From positions 1-17,439 of the forward strand of contig ML210544.1 of NCBI GenBank assembly GCA_004369085.1: a DNA stretch of 17,439 bases, given 5' to 3'. The notes below the pieces were generated by a model. The model was not told the DNA's origin, ran no database searches, and saw nothing but the letters and a program-made list of their open reading frames with translations. Below are positions 1 to 9,041 of this stretch, piece by piece (positions within the stretch are counted from its first letter, which is position 1; each line of letters opens with the position of its first letter). The translations under genes were made by a program, and so were the position numbers. Source of the stretch: Coprinopsis marcescibilis (Eukaryota; Basidiomycota; Agaricomycetes; Agaricales; Psathyrellaceae).

Positions 1-57
1 TATGTACTTGTATATTTATAAAAGATATCTTATATATTTGAAAAGTCTCTGAAGTGA
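1..57. other. AT-rich flank, no gene seen
   Basis: Short AT-rich stretch before the minisatellite. No coding frame, terminal repeat or recognisable promoter can be supported. It may be the far boundary of the minisatellite cassette or older flanking DNA; the window edge prevents a decision. Confidence 0.4.
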
Positions 58-486
58 GTGTCCATGATGTGTCCATGATGTGTCCATGCGGTGTCTGTGA
101 TGTGTCCACATAGTGTCTATGATGTGTCCATGCAGTGTCTATGATGTGTCCATGCAGTGTCTATGATGTGTCCATGATGTGTCCATGCAGTGTCCATGAT
201 GTGTCTATGGAGTGTCTATGGAGTGTCTATGGAGTGTCTATGGAGTGTATGAGGAGTGTACAAGGAGTGCATGAGGAGTGTACAAGGAGTGTATGAGGAG
301 TGTACAAGGAGTGTACGAGGAGTGTACGAGGAGTGTATGAGCACAATATATACACACTGTGTACACTTCTTAGACACTTTGTGGACACTCCATGTACACC
401 TTGTGGACACTGTGGAGACATCATGGACACTATATGGAGACACCATGGATACATTATGAGGAGTGTACAAGGAGTGTACGTACACC
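58..486 (+). repeat. 11-bp-period minisatellite, copy 1
   Basis: Tandem array with an 11-bp period. The first units read gtgtccatgat, then variants such as gtgtctatgat, gtgtccatgca, gtgtctatgga, gtgtatgagga and gtgtacaagga as the array drifts rightwards. Around 346-455 the units appear in reverse-complement orientation (acactttgtgg, acactccatgt, acactatatgg), and direct orientation returns at about 459-480, so part of the array is inverted. Because 11 is not a multiple of 3, several frames on both strands stay open through it. These Cys/Ser/Thr/Tyr-rich translations are artefacts of the repeat and not genes. Confidence 0.9.
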
Positions 487-508
487 TGTGGGCCAGTGTT
501 AAGTGTAG
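487..508 (+). repeat. Conserved 22-bp terminus of minisatellite cassette (copy 1)
   Basis: Immediately right of the array lies a non-repetitive 22-mer beginning tgtgggccagtg and ending taagtgtag. The same 22-mer with one mismatch is found, inverted, at 15082-15103, again directly bordering an 11-bp-period array. Homology between the two places ends at the final g, so this is a true boundary. It resembles the end of a mobile or cassette-like unit. No matching second end was found in the window. Confidence 0.75.
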
Positions 509-1280
509 CATATACCACAGACTACTTTGGGACAATAAGTCATGGTGTGTCCCTTTTTTGAACAAACTTTGCATGTTGAATTTGTTTTATTCAAATAGGT
601 TTGGGTTTGGACTATTCTGTCTGTGTATTTGTAGAAGAGGATTTCTTTGTCGAATCTGCTTAGCACAGCAAATTCTTTGAACTTTTGTTGTATATTCTTC
701 ATATGTGTCATTTCCATTTGGAGTTTATGGATCCCATCTTGAGCTATTTCCTTTTGATCGTAGAGACTGAAGTGATCAAGGAATTGTTTCTCAAAGTCTT
801 CCCAGCTTGTGAAGACTTCTTTGTCAGGTTCTGGACCTTGTGTTGCTGGGTCTGCTTTCTCCTATTTCACCTTTTCTTGTCTGGTTTCAAAGAGTTCCTG
901 GTATTAGGAATTTATTCAGTTCTTTTCCTTTTTCATGGTACCAACCATTGAGAGGCAGAACATGACTTTGTTTTGCCAGCGGGTTTCTCTTTTGTAATGG
1001 CAATAGGTTCAGCATGCAGTTAGAAATGGAATTGCATCTTTAGGTTGACCATCATATTTTGCTGGTTTTTTTACTTCTACTTTTGGTTTGTGATCTTTAT
1101 TTTCTTGTTTTCTTTTGGAGATTTTAGCAAGTTTTTCAGCTTGTTTCGCCATTCTGCCTGTATTGGTCGAAAGATTTAACAGGTGGGCAACAATTGGAGC
1201 TAATTCTTTTTCTAGCATAGCTCCAAACATGAGGGCCACTGCTCCTAGTGTGACAAAGTTGGATGCCAGCCTTACAGAGT
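509..1280 (-). pseudogene. Ty3/gypsy-type Gag relic
   Basis: Antisense relic of a retrotransposon Gag (capsid/nucleocapsid) protein. A single minus-strand frame runs from about 1280 to 509. It holds a charged segment (KLAKISKRKQENK) followed by a Gag-like stretch (KPAKYDGQPKDAIPFLTAC), then VMFCLSMVG, then SWEDFEKQFLDHFS. Near the C-terminus is a zinc knuckle CKVCSKKGHTMTYC, which fits C-x2-C-x4-H-x4-C. The frame is broken by TGA at 1009-1011, TGA at 916-918, TAA at 904-906 and TAG at 862-864, with no clear frameshift. The 3' end is cut by the minisatellite terminus at 508. The 5' end meets the DDE_1 relic at about 1280-1288. No RT or integrase is attached. Retroelement Gag identity is secure; the exact clade is not. 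Confidence 0.8.
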
Positions 1281-1287
1281 GGAATGC

Positions 1288-2337
1288 GAGCAAGTGATTG
1301 CTGGGCCTCAGTATCAGCACTGCACAGGCAATCGCAAGAATATTAGTGTACTTGTCCCTATCCGTGCAGATGGCACATCTTTTCCTCCAGGTGTCATCTT
1401 CAAGGGGAAGGGTTATCAGGTCAAATGTGCCCAGAATAATCCAGATGAAGCATTGTGCATGATTCTCTCCATGATATTGTTGTTAAATTGACCTCCTACT
1501 CATTTCTAACAGTATTGGATAATCAAAGAAGGGCTGGACAGATAATCAAATTGACATTGACTGGTGTAAAATCTTTGACACACAAACTGCCAAAAAGGCA
1601 GGGGACAAGCACCAGCTTCTACTTGGATGGTCACATTTCTCACTACAGCCTGGGCTTCCTCACTTATGCACATGAATGCAACATTGTTGTAATATACTAT
1701 CCATCTCACACTACCCACATATACCAAGGCTTGGATGTTGTGATTTTTGCAGTTTGGACTACAGGCTCACACCCAACAATATATGCCAGGCCTTCTGAAA
1801 ACTGGTGTACACCCCTTCAACCCATCCATGATCACCCCAGCTATGCTTTCCCCCAGCCAAACCACTGCAGTAACAGCCAACCTCCCCATCCCTCTATCAA
1901 CCCCACTGAAGACAGTTGTAGAGATGCTGCAGAATCTCATAATGGAAGATGACAAGCCATTGGGTGCAATCCAGGAGGATGGCAAAGAGAGTGAGGGACA
2001 GTGACCCTCAGCCTCCACTGCTCAGGTAGCATGGCGAAAGGAGATTGTTGATAAAGCTGCAAAAAAACTAGCTAAAACACAGCTTAGCTGGCTTTTCAAC
2101 GATGACCCAGCACATTCCAACTCACCATTCATTGAAATCCCCAAAGAAAACATTTTTGAACCATCCAAATCCCTTGCCAATACACTAAACATCACCCCAA
2201 TCGGTGAGAATGAATCACTCCACTTGGCGGCACTGCAAGATTTGGCCAAAAAGCACCATGCACTCACAGACAGGGTTGCCGCCCTCAAAGCTGGACAGAT
2301 TTTTAACAAAGTGTACTGTGGAAAGCTTTGGAAATGA
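1288..2337 (+). pseudogene. pogo-like DDE_1 transposase relic
   Basis: Remnant of a DDE_1 (pogo/Tc5-type) transposase. In order: a core segment NISVLVPIRADGTSFPPGVI; GWTDNQIDIDWCKIF in a second frame; a segment with LDGHISHYS (expected second catalytic Asp) and YPSHTTHIYQGLDVV (expected third Asp) in a third frame; then KTGVHPFNPSMITP, the usual C-terminal element of agaric members, in the first frame again. A TGA at 2002-2004 interrupts the tail, which then reads on in frame to a TGA at 2335-2337. The N-terminal DNA-binding domain and first catalytic Asp are missing where the antisense Gag begins. About 70 or more residues seem deleted between the third Asp and the C-terminal element. At least three frame changes make it non-functional. 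Confidence 0.85.
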
Positions 2338-2619
2338 TTGGCACTGAAGGAGGCTACAAAGAAACCAAATCCAGGATTGATGATTAATAACACTTCACTT
2401 CATTTAACCTCCTACCTGTTTCCAGTGCAAGTCCAGTGTTGCACAGTGCTGCAAAGCACTCCATCAAGTGGAATTGGCCGCCTATATGGTCCATGCATGG
2501 GACCTGACAGTGCCTGTCATTCCACTCTGGTACCACACATGCTGTTCTGAATTACATTATTTTCCGTGCATGGGAGTTCCACCCTAGTGTTGCTCCTGGG
2601 TTGCAGGTGCTATTCTTGA
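2338..2619. other. Intergenic remnant between DDE_1 and KDZ relics
   Basis: About 280 bp with no supportable gene. It probably holds the 3' flank of the DDE_1 element and the ruined upstream part of the KDZ reading frame. The words catgggacctgacagtgcct and catgggagttcc recur in similar contexts but do not form a clear repeat. No terminal inverted repeat could be assigned by eye. Confidence 0.4.
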
Positions 2620-3538
2620 TTACATCACTCCTGCCCATGTAATGATATTCACTCAGTCCTCATCCAAAATGGTCTCTTCCCTTGCTCTTCTACCAACCCC
2701 CAGGAGGCAGTTTCCATTGCCTTTCTTGAGTTTTATCTCTCATTGTTTGAGAGATCATGTGATGCTATCCACACAGTTTCCTGTACCCTCAACACCTTTT
2801 ACGACTGGCAAGGGTTTATGTCAAAGAACTCAAAGTTTAGTGACATTGAATGTGATTACAATAGCTTTACTGATACCAGGCCAGGGAGAGCAAGCTGTGG
2901 ATCTGTGTCGAAAAGCCTTAACCAGTGCCCATCTGTGGTACTGGATATTGAAGTTGGATTTGGAAGCAAAGAAAGAGGATGCCTTGGAACATGGTCATTC
3001 CCTTATATCCATAGTACAGAAACAGGAGCAATTGTCAGAAAGCAGGGATAATAAGGGGTTGTTACATGATCCCAGAATGGATACTGATACCAACACCACC
3101 CTGCTACCCTCCATTGTTGATGCCACAGACCCCATCATGGAAAAGATGGAAAAGACAGATGAGTTGGGGGCTATGAAATGCACAAGGCTTCTTTGGCAGC
3201 AGTGTCCAGCATGTTTCGGAGGAAAAACTTTGGCAAGCCAAATAACTGGTAGGTCCTTTTTCTCAATCATTGATGCAGCTAGTTGAAGGGATTTGGTTTT
3301 CAGGGGAAACAATATCCAAGTTGGTGGTAATGGCAACTTCAATCAACAACACTACCAGTTGATGGGAAATTGCCCTCAATTGTACACACCAGAATTTTTC
3401 CTACCCAAGGACTATGTCAATGGAATCAGGGCAGAGATTGAGGCTGCAAGAAGCAAGCCCCAAAAATAAACAGCTGAAGTCCATTATCCCTGAGCTTGAC
3501 TCCAGGCTGCATACCAGCTTTCTTGAGGATTCAATACA
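2620..3538 (+). pseudogene. KDZ (Kyakuja-Dileera-Zisupton) transposase relic, N-terminal half
   Basis: KDZ transposases are large DDE-type enzymes abundant in agaric fungi. The first frame gives HSCPC, VLIQNGLFPCSSTNPQEAV and FLEFYLSLFERSCDAIH, the Cys-rich CxC2-like region typical of the family. After a frame change at about 2830-2890 a second frame gives a Leu/Lys/Glu-rich helix, CPACFGGK, NIQVGGNGNFNQQHYQL and LYTPEFFLPKDYVNGIRAEI. An in-frame TGA lies at 3284-3286 and a TAA at 3467-3469, and a third frame carries the last recognisable residues. In related proteins the GNGNF motif is usually DGNF, so the presumed first catalytic Asp appears changed to Asn. The TGA lies inside a possible 51-bp intron (3253-3303, GTCCTT to TTTTCAG). 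The catalytic C-terminal half is absent. Confidence 0.8.
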
Positions 3539-3797
3539 TTGTTTGTGGAGAGAGAGAGTTGTTGGTGATGTCTTGAAGTGCTTTAGCTGCTTGTGTAGCA
3601 TAGTCAATATTGGTAGTAGAGAGAGTGCAAGGGCAGCCACCAGTTGATCTGGGAAGGTTGGAACAGTGTTTGGAACAGATATTGCTGATGGAACCCATGC
3701 TTACACCAGTTTTTCTACAAATTTTGTTGCCAGATTCTCCGGAAAGAAGCATAGAGATGATAAGAGAAGTCTGAGAAGAGGATAGTTTGTACATCAA
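3531..3797 (-). pseudogene. Tc1/mariner transposase DNA-binding domain relic
   Basis: Antisense fragment of 88 codons with a recognisable N-terminal Tc1-type helix-turn-helix: SLIISMLLSGESGNKICRKT, then GVSMGSISNICSKHC, a GGCPCTLS linker (GGRP-like in relatives) and ALQDITNNSLSPQT from the second helix-turn-helix. About a dozen residues look deleted between NIDYAT and QAAKAL compared with relatives. The catalytic DD34E domain is absent. Coding begins at an ATG at 3795-3797. It differs clearly from the Tc1 element at 15668-17276 and is a separate, older insertion at the end of the KDZ relic. Confidence 0.75.
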
Positions 3798-4242
3798 GGT
3801 TGTTGTGAGAGGTTGGAGGTTTGTGGGCTAAAGTAATGATACACTGGACTCTGTATCCCTTAGGCTAATCAGATCATGTGATTTTGGTTCCCTTCCACAA
3901 CATCAAGTGTGGCACCATGTCGTGGAACCAATACCAGAGTTACTATGTTGAACACAAGGAAGAAGAGAAAGCCAGATGTGCAACTCACAACCCCTCCCAT
4001 AATGAATGCTTCAGAGAATTCAAAAGCAACCAGATTGAAAGGATACACTTCAGCTTCACTGGGAGCTCAGCAATATCCTGTCCCTGGAGGTCATTACTGT
4101 CGTGGCATGACAAAGCATCATCTCTCACCACAACTGCTACTGCTGGCTCATACATCGTCAAGCAAGAGTTGTCCATTATCCTCTTATTGTCTCTTTGTCA
4201 AATCTCTATACTAGCCACTGCTTGGAGCACCCCCTATGTCCA
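3798..4242. other. Leader region of the DIRS-type element, no gene supported
   Basis: Several overlapping open frames lie here but none gives recognisable protein and all are interrupted. The position directly before the Gag start at 4243 suggests the 5' non-coding part of the retroelement. A DIRS element should begin with an inverted terminal repeat; none was found by eye that matches the sequence after 8822. Confidence 0.35.
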
Positions 4243-5152
4243 ATGGCGGACATCACACAGAATGAGAACCACATACACCACAACCCGCACAACATTGTTG
4301 AGCCCAACTGGGCCTTGCAACACTGGCAGGAGCTGCTAGCAGTGCAGATAGCTCTTGGGAATACCCTGGAACAGGTGACAGACCACTTCCGGGAGGCCTG
4401 GAGGCAGGAACATCAGGGAGACCTGGACGTGTGGGATGCCCAAATGGCAGATGACAAGAGGGTCATGCGAGAGCACACACTGCAGCAGCAGGAAGAGGAA
4501 GAAAAAAATTTGGAGGAGAGGCAAAGGTTTGAACAAGAGAGAGAGGAGGTTGAGGCCAGAGCCCAAGAGGAGAAGAAGCCCAAGCTCAAACCTATTGTGG
4601 CCAACAGGGCAGTCAGCACCACCCCTCTCCCCCAGCCATCACAATACACCACAAACAAGGTTGAGAGCTTTGAATACATCAAGCTCTACTACTTCACACT
4701 GGAGGGGCATGCAGAAGCCTTGGTATCAGACCGTGCTGTGTCCAATGCACCTATGATTACTCGAGTCGACAACCAGATGATTTTCGCACCAATGGCCACC
4801 ATGAGAGCCTCAAAGAAGGTCATCCCTGACCATCAACTCCAACTGGCGACAGATGTCCATTGGGAAAGGCGGACTAATCACTCAGATGCAGATAGCCAAA
4901 CAGCCAGCAGAACACATCCAATCTCTGGGGGCTTTCTTCCTCAAACTGGAGGGCAGCAAGCTGCGACACATGGGGCCAATCGGTGACATTGCGCTGCTCA
5001 CATATCAGGCTGAGGTGCAACAGAAATGGCACAATGCCCTCAGGCCATTGTCAAACAAGGCTGCCTTTGACATCAGCATCATTAACCAAGAGAGGGTTGA
5101 TGGTATTCTCCGTCGGTTGATGCTGCAGCATCAAGCTGATAGCATTGGGTGA
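4243..5152 (+). pseudogene. Gag-like ORF1 of DIRS-type retroelement, N-terminal part
   Basis: I chose the ATG at 4243, in a good context (caatgg), because the protein seen in related basidiomycete elements begins about here. The sequence starts MADITQNENH, passes WQELLAVQIALGNTLEQVTD, and then a highly charged coiled-coil-like segment rich in Gln, Glu and Arg (about residues 75-125). This is followed by the family's KLKPIVANRAVSTTPLP and ESFEYIKLYYFTLEG. At about 4840 the frame shifts, and the second frame continues MSIGKGGLITQMQIAK, LRHMGPIGDIALLTYQAEV, QQKWHNALRPL and FDISIINQERVDGILRRL until TGA at 5150-5152. The role is presumably nucleocapsid or RNA packaging. A donor-like gtgagt lies at 5150. 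Family membership rests on motif memory and on the RT and recombinase downstream. Confidence 0.75.
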
Positions 5153-5372
5153 GTACTTATTTAGCATACATGAAATGCTCAATACTCACTACTTATGTCA
5201 ACATAAACCAAAACCCACAATCATTGTTTCCCACTGCCCTCTGCTCCACCCTCTGCTCTGACCTCTGTTCTACCCTCTGCATCTATCCACTGCCTCTGCC
5301 CTCTGCCCTTCTACCCTCTGCACATCTGTACACTACTCTGTATAATATGCATACATTTTCATTTCAAAACAG
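5150..5372 (+). other. Possible intron or low-complexity spacer with CT-rich repeats
   Basis: The stretch begins GTGAGTACTT and ends TTTCATTTCAAAACAG, good 5' and 3' splice signals, giving a possible 223-bp intron in the Gag transcript. Its middle (about 5229-5335) is an imperfect repeat of ccctctgc/ctctgacct-type words. The alternative is that this is simply degenerate Gag linker, because DIRS-type Gags often carry low-complexity sequence here. I cannot decide without transcripts. Confidence 0.4.
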
Positions 5373-5880
5373 GCTTGGGATAGAAGATCACATCGGTCAC
5401 TTCTCTATCACAGACTCTCCTCAAAGGGTCTCCAAACATGAGAGATCATGGTCGACATCACCAGATGTTGAAAGCCAGAGAGTGCAGCAAATGTGCAGGC
5501 AAGCAGGAGGCCAATGTATGCGACTAGGTAGGACATATTTACCTTGTGGTAGAAAGTAGTTAAGAGTGCTATATAGCTTAGCAGGTGGTAGTTGAGAGGC
5601 AAGAGAGATAATTCGTATAGGGCTAAACTACAGCCCTTATGTACCTATTCTACAAGCGTATTAGTAAACAAGTTACACGCTACATGTGATAAGTAAATAT
5701 ATAAATAGCCATTGCTAGAATGTTCCAGCATAGTCTAGACTCAATTGTGAGTCGGTATGAGTAATGATGATGCAAGTGGATGAATCATGGTTTGTAATAC
5801 TTTAGTCATGTATATGACATCAGCATATTCACTTAGTCATGTATCTGACATAAGTGTAGTCAATTGTTCTAAGTTCAACA
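5373..5880. other. Unassigned DNA inside Gag, possibly an old insertion
   Basis: AT-rich, about 500 bp, mostly non-coding, separating the two recognisable halves of Gag. It contains a TATA-like tatataaatag near 5698-5708 and two copies of ttagtcatgtatMtgacat (5802-5820 and 5833-5851), each with an imperfect gtcat/atgac palindrome. It also has a taagtgtag word at 5851-5859 identical to the end of the minisatellite cassettes. It could be a solo LTR, a small non-autonomous element, or diverged Gag linker. No convincing terminal repeats or target duplication were found. Confidence 0.35.
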
Positions 5881-6318
5881 CCAGAAAGGTCTTGTCACAC
5901 ATTGAGAAGGCCATACAGGAGACCAACAAGGCCAAAATTGCCAAAATATGACAGCAAGGCATTGGTGGAGACAACACCAAGGTGCAATGCAAAGAAAGCA
6001 AGACACAATGATGGACCGCAGGTTTTTTGGTCAGGTGCAAGAGAGCAGGCGACAACTCTCTCACCATGCTCCATTTGCCTTAGCCGCCAATGACACGATA
6101 TCTAGGAATGTAGAACAAGCACCCTGTGGGATGGATCCCCAGCATACTGCATCAAAATGGACAAAGGCCATCTGCAAAACCCAAGCAGAACTGTCCTCTA
6201 CTCCAATTGGCAAGCAGGAAAGTGCACCAGCAGAACCCACGATGATCAGCACAAATGCTTGGGATGTGGGGAACCATCTCACAGAGATATGCACTGCCCT
6301 CAAGCACAGGCAGCTTGA
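5881..6318 (+). pseudogene. Gag C-terminal Cys-rich domain with zinc knuckle (DIRS-type element)
   Basis: One frame carries the C-terminal Gag domain of the retroelement: a basic stretch (RRPYRRPTRPKLPK), GAREQATTLSPCSICLSR, then TLWDGSPAYC, VLYSNWQAGKCTSRTHDDQ and a zinc knuckle KCLGCGEPSHRDMHCPQ, which matches C-x2-C-x4-H-x4-C. The order of Cys/His clusters (CxxC, TLWDG, a Cys near a CTSxTHD motif, terminal knuckle) is that of Gag proteins accompanying tyrosine-recombinase retroelements in agaricomycetes, as I recall them. Stops interrupt it at 6091-6093 (TGA) and 6103-6105 (TAG), and it ends at TGA 6316-6318. The role would be RNA binding. The RT frame begins at about this stop in a different register. 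Confidence 0.75.
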
Positions 6319-7801
6319 TGCGCAAGCACGTTACCACCCTGTGGCATGGGAGAAACACCTCATGGCAGCAGGCATTTGGGAGGAGTACAAATCAGTCCCG
6401 AAAGGTCTGGCATATGGTTTCGATGCCAGCATTCCAAAAATTATGAAAATGTTCACACTGCACAACTGGCCGTCAGTCATTGAGTTCCAGGATGAATTCC
6501 AGAATATCATCCGCTCCAAGCTTGAGAAAGGGTGGTACCTGGGCCCACTCTCCCGCAGCAAGGTGGAGAGCCTCATTGGACCTTTCCGGACATCCCCACT
6601 CAGCATCATCCCAAAGTCTGGAAAGCCAGGCAAATACCAACTCATTCAAAATCTCTCTCACCCCCACCCATCATCACATCATGCTGTTGCATCGATCAAC
6701 AGCCAAATTGACTCTGCAGGGTTTCTGTGCACATGGGGAACATTCAACACAATATGGCTTATTATTGCATGACTACCAAGGGGTGCCCAGGCAGCTGTCA
6801 AAGACATCAAAGAGGCATACCACACCATTCCCCTCTGCCCCTCTCAATGGCCTGGAACTGTCATCAGACTGGACCAGAACACTTTTGCCATTGACTTCCG
6901 AGACTGCTTTGGCCTTGCATCAGGAAGTGGATGCTACGGGAGGGTGGGTGATGCAGGAACCCAGATCATGTGCGCAAATGGCATTGGCCCCATCTTAAAG
7001 TGGGTGGACAACTACATCTTCTTCTGCATCCCCCACATTGCCCTTGCAGACTACAACAGCCAGTGCCAGCGATGGGCTAGAGAAATCCACAAAAACAGCA
7101 GAAGACAACAAGAGGGCAGGAGAATATGGTTCCAAGGAAAACCCATGCCAAACAGAAGATCAGAAGAGTATGACAAGAGCTGTACCACCCCAAATCAGGA
7201 TCTTTCCCACTCTTCAGCAAGGTCAACAGAGGATCTGGGCTTCACATACTGCATGGACGACATTCACAGCCTCTCAAACAAGCTGGGAGTCCCTTGGGAG
7301 GAAGCAAAGGACATCCCATTTGGCAACTCAGTCCAGTTCATAGGACTGGTCTGGGATCTACGTCAGAACTGGCCAACCAACACCATCTTCCAAATCACTC
7401 ATGCCATCAGCCAGAGCAAGTGTATCAAAGTGGTTGCAAAATATGTCCCAAGTGCCAAGAACCCAGCTGACGATCCATCCAGAGGAAAGTATGGCCCCAT
7501 GCTAACCTCCTCCCACCCATACCCATCCCACGCAAGCTTGCCAAGCATGTCAGTGACCTCAATACTGAGCACCGTCTGTTACAACAAGGAACAACTCCAG
7601 CTGCCATCCCCAAGAAATGATGGGAGCAGCAAATGGTTAGCAAAGAAGAGGAGGAAGCAGATCTCCACTTCCTTCGACAGGTCAAGGGCAGGAGGATCGA
7701 CTAACAACATTCCGTGCCCACCAGAGCCAAAACACTATCTGTCAAACTCAATGCCCAGCATCTCCCATCAGCGCCCTCATGTACATGCACATGAACGCTG
7801 A
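6319..7801 (+). pseudogene. DIRS-type reverse transcriptase with RNase H remnant
   Basis: One frame is open except for a TGA at 6770-6772 that stands where relatives have Arg. Motifs in order: WEKHLMAAGIWEEY; FRTSPLSIIPKSGKPGKYQL followed by IQNLSHP (fingers); AAVKDIKEAYHTIPLCPSQW (first catalytic Asp region); DCFGLASGSGCYG; GIGPILKWVDNYIFF (the motif with paired Asp, normally VDD). The second Asp is Asn here (AAC at 7010-7012). After VQFIGLVWDL the sequence jumps to YVPSAKNPADDPSRGKYGP, the end of the RNase H region. About 200 or more residues (RT thumb and most of RNase H) therefore seem deleted near 7370-7385. Downstream to 7801 the frame is low-value sequence leading into the recombinase. 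Inactive as written. Confidence 0.85.
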
Positions 7802-8822
7802 CAGAAATGGATGCCAATCAATGCAAGGAATGCCCTGGACAAATGTGGCCACCCTGTCAACTTGCGCGAAGCCAACCTGGACTGCATCCGGGCAGCCATC
7901 TCTGGTGCATGGAACGAGAGAAGTGTATGGCTCAGGACTGCTGATGTTCCATGTCTTCTGCGACAGAAAGGAATTGCCCAAAGCACAGCAAGCCCCAGCA
8001 AGCCCAGTTCTGCTGGCAGTATTCATCTCAACACTAGTAGGGCTTCATGCGGGCTCCACGATTTGCAACTACACCTATGGTGTCAGAGCATGGCATCTTC
8101 TACATGGTGTTGACAAAGCCATGCCAGACTCATCAAGACAAAAAAGCGTGACCCATGGACTGTTGAGCACATCACAAAACTGAAGCAGCACCTCAACCTG
8201 ACAGACCCACTGCACGTTGCAGCATTTGCATGCCTAACAACAGCATTCTATGGGTGTGCTCGCTTGGGGGAGTTCACAACCAGGACTCTTAAAGCCTTCA
8301 ACCCTACCCTACATGTCAAGCCCTTGGACGTGCGCAAGGAGGTGGATCAAGGCCAGCAGCACTCAATGGTGTTTCATCTACCTCGCACCAAGGCCTTGCC
8401 AGCAGGAGAGGATGTCTCATGGGCCAAGCAATATGGAGAGACTGACCCTGACGCAGCCTTCCAAGCACATCTGGATGCAAACCAGCCGCCACAGATGGGC
8501 CCTCTCTTTGCATACACCATGAACAGGGCAAAGACATGCCACAAACCACTAACCAAGGCAAAGTTCTTGGAGGTAATGCACTCAGCAGCCACCCGAGCAG
8601 GCCTGGAACCACTGAAAGGCCATGGCATCCACATTGGCTCAACACTGGAGTACCTGCTGCATGGGATACCATTCGACATCATGAAAGAAAGACAGGTGGG
8701 CCAGCAATGCTTTCTTAGCATACCTCCGCAAGCATGCCTAGATACTGGCCCCATACATGCAGGCCCAGTCAGCAGTGCACCAGGACTTCGTGCACATTGT
8801 AATGCCCCCCCTTCGGAGATGA
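7770..8822 (+). pseudogene. Tyrosine recombinase of DIRS-type retroelement
   Basis: Integrase of the phage-lambda superfamily, which inserts circular cDNA. Recognisable blocks lie in different frames: NLREANLDCIRAAISGAW; YGSGLLMFHVFCDRKELP and GSTICNYTYGVRAWHLLHG (SAM-like DNA-binding region); from about 8134 KKRDPWTVEHITKLKQHLNL and FYGCARLGEF (catalytic Arg I), HLPRTKAL (Lys), HGIHIGSTLEYLLHGIPFDI. After a shift at about 8698, ASNAFLAYLRKHA, then TAG at 8739-8741, ILAPYMQAQSA (nucleophile Tyr, TAC 8754-8756) and the final TGA at 8820-8822. In relatives the H-x-x-R motif reads HGIRIG. Here codon 8630-8632 is CAC, so the second catalytic Arg has become His. Frameshifts lie at about 7913, 8130 and 8698. 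Confidence 0.85.
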
Positions 8823-9041
8823 CCAAGATGGCATCCAGTGAGTACCGTCTCCTAATGGATTGGGTCCCAAGACTCACTCAATGCGTCCCAGAACTCCTAA
8901 CATCTGGGAATCACAGCTCATCTCTTTCCCTAGATTCAGAAATCCTCACGGATTGAAAAGCCATTCTGTCTTTCACCCAACCTCCCTTCTACTTCCTCTC
9001 TGTACATTTCTCTCATTCTCTCTCTCTCTCTCTCTTGTTCC
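8823..9041. other. 3' flank of the DIRS-type element
   Basis: Non-coding sequence after the recombinase stop. It includes a pyrimidine-rich tract leading into a (CT)n microsatellite. The inverted terminal repeat and internal complementary region expected of a complete DIRS element were not identified by eye, so the right boundary of the element is not fixed. Confidence 0.4.
9009..9036 (+). repeat. (CT)n microsatellite
   Basis: A run of CT dinucleotides with one interruption (ctctcattctctctct and onward), ending before tgttcc. A simple sequence repeat of no coding significance. Confidence 0.85.

Noticed and set aside
58..486. CRISPR array
   Set aside because: The period is 11 bp with no unique spacers, and the context is a eukaryotic genome full of transposons.
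487..508. Helitron 3' end
   Set aside because: The end reads GTAG rather than CTRR, with no hairpin just upstream and no A/T insertion-site signature.
216..680. Long open frames on both strands through the first minisatellite
   Set aside because: They follow from an 11-bp repeat lacking stops in several frames. The translations are periodic and shared between strands.
3836..3870. tacactggactctgtatccc as the Tc1 inverted repeat for the 3531-3797 relic
   Set aside because: It points the wrong way for an element lying to its left, and no partner was found.
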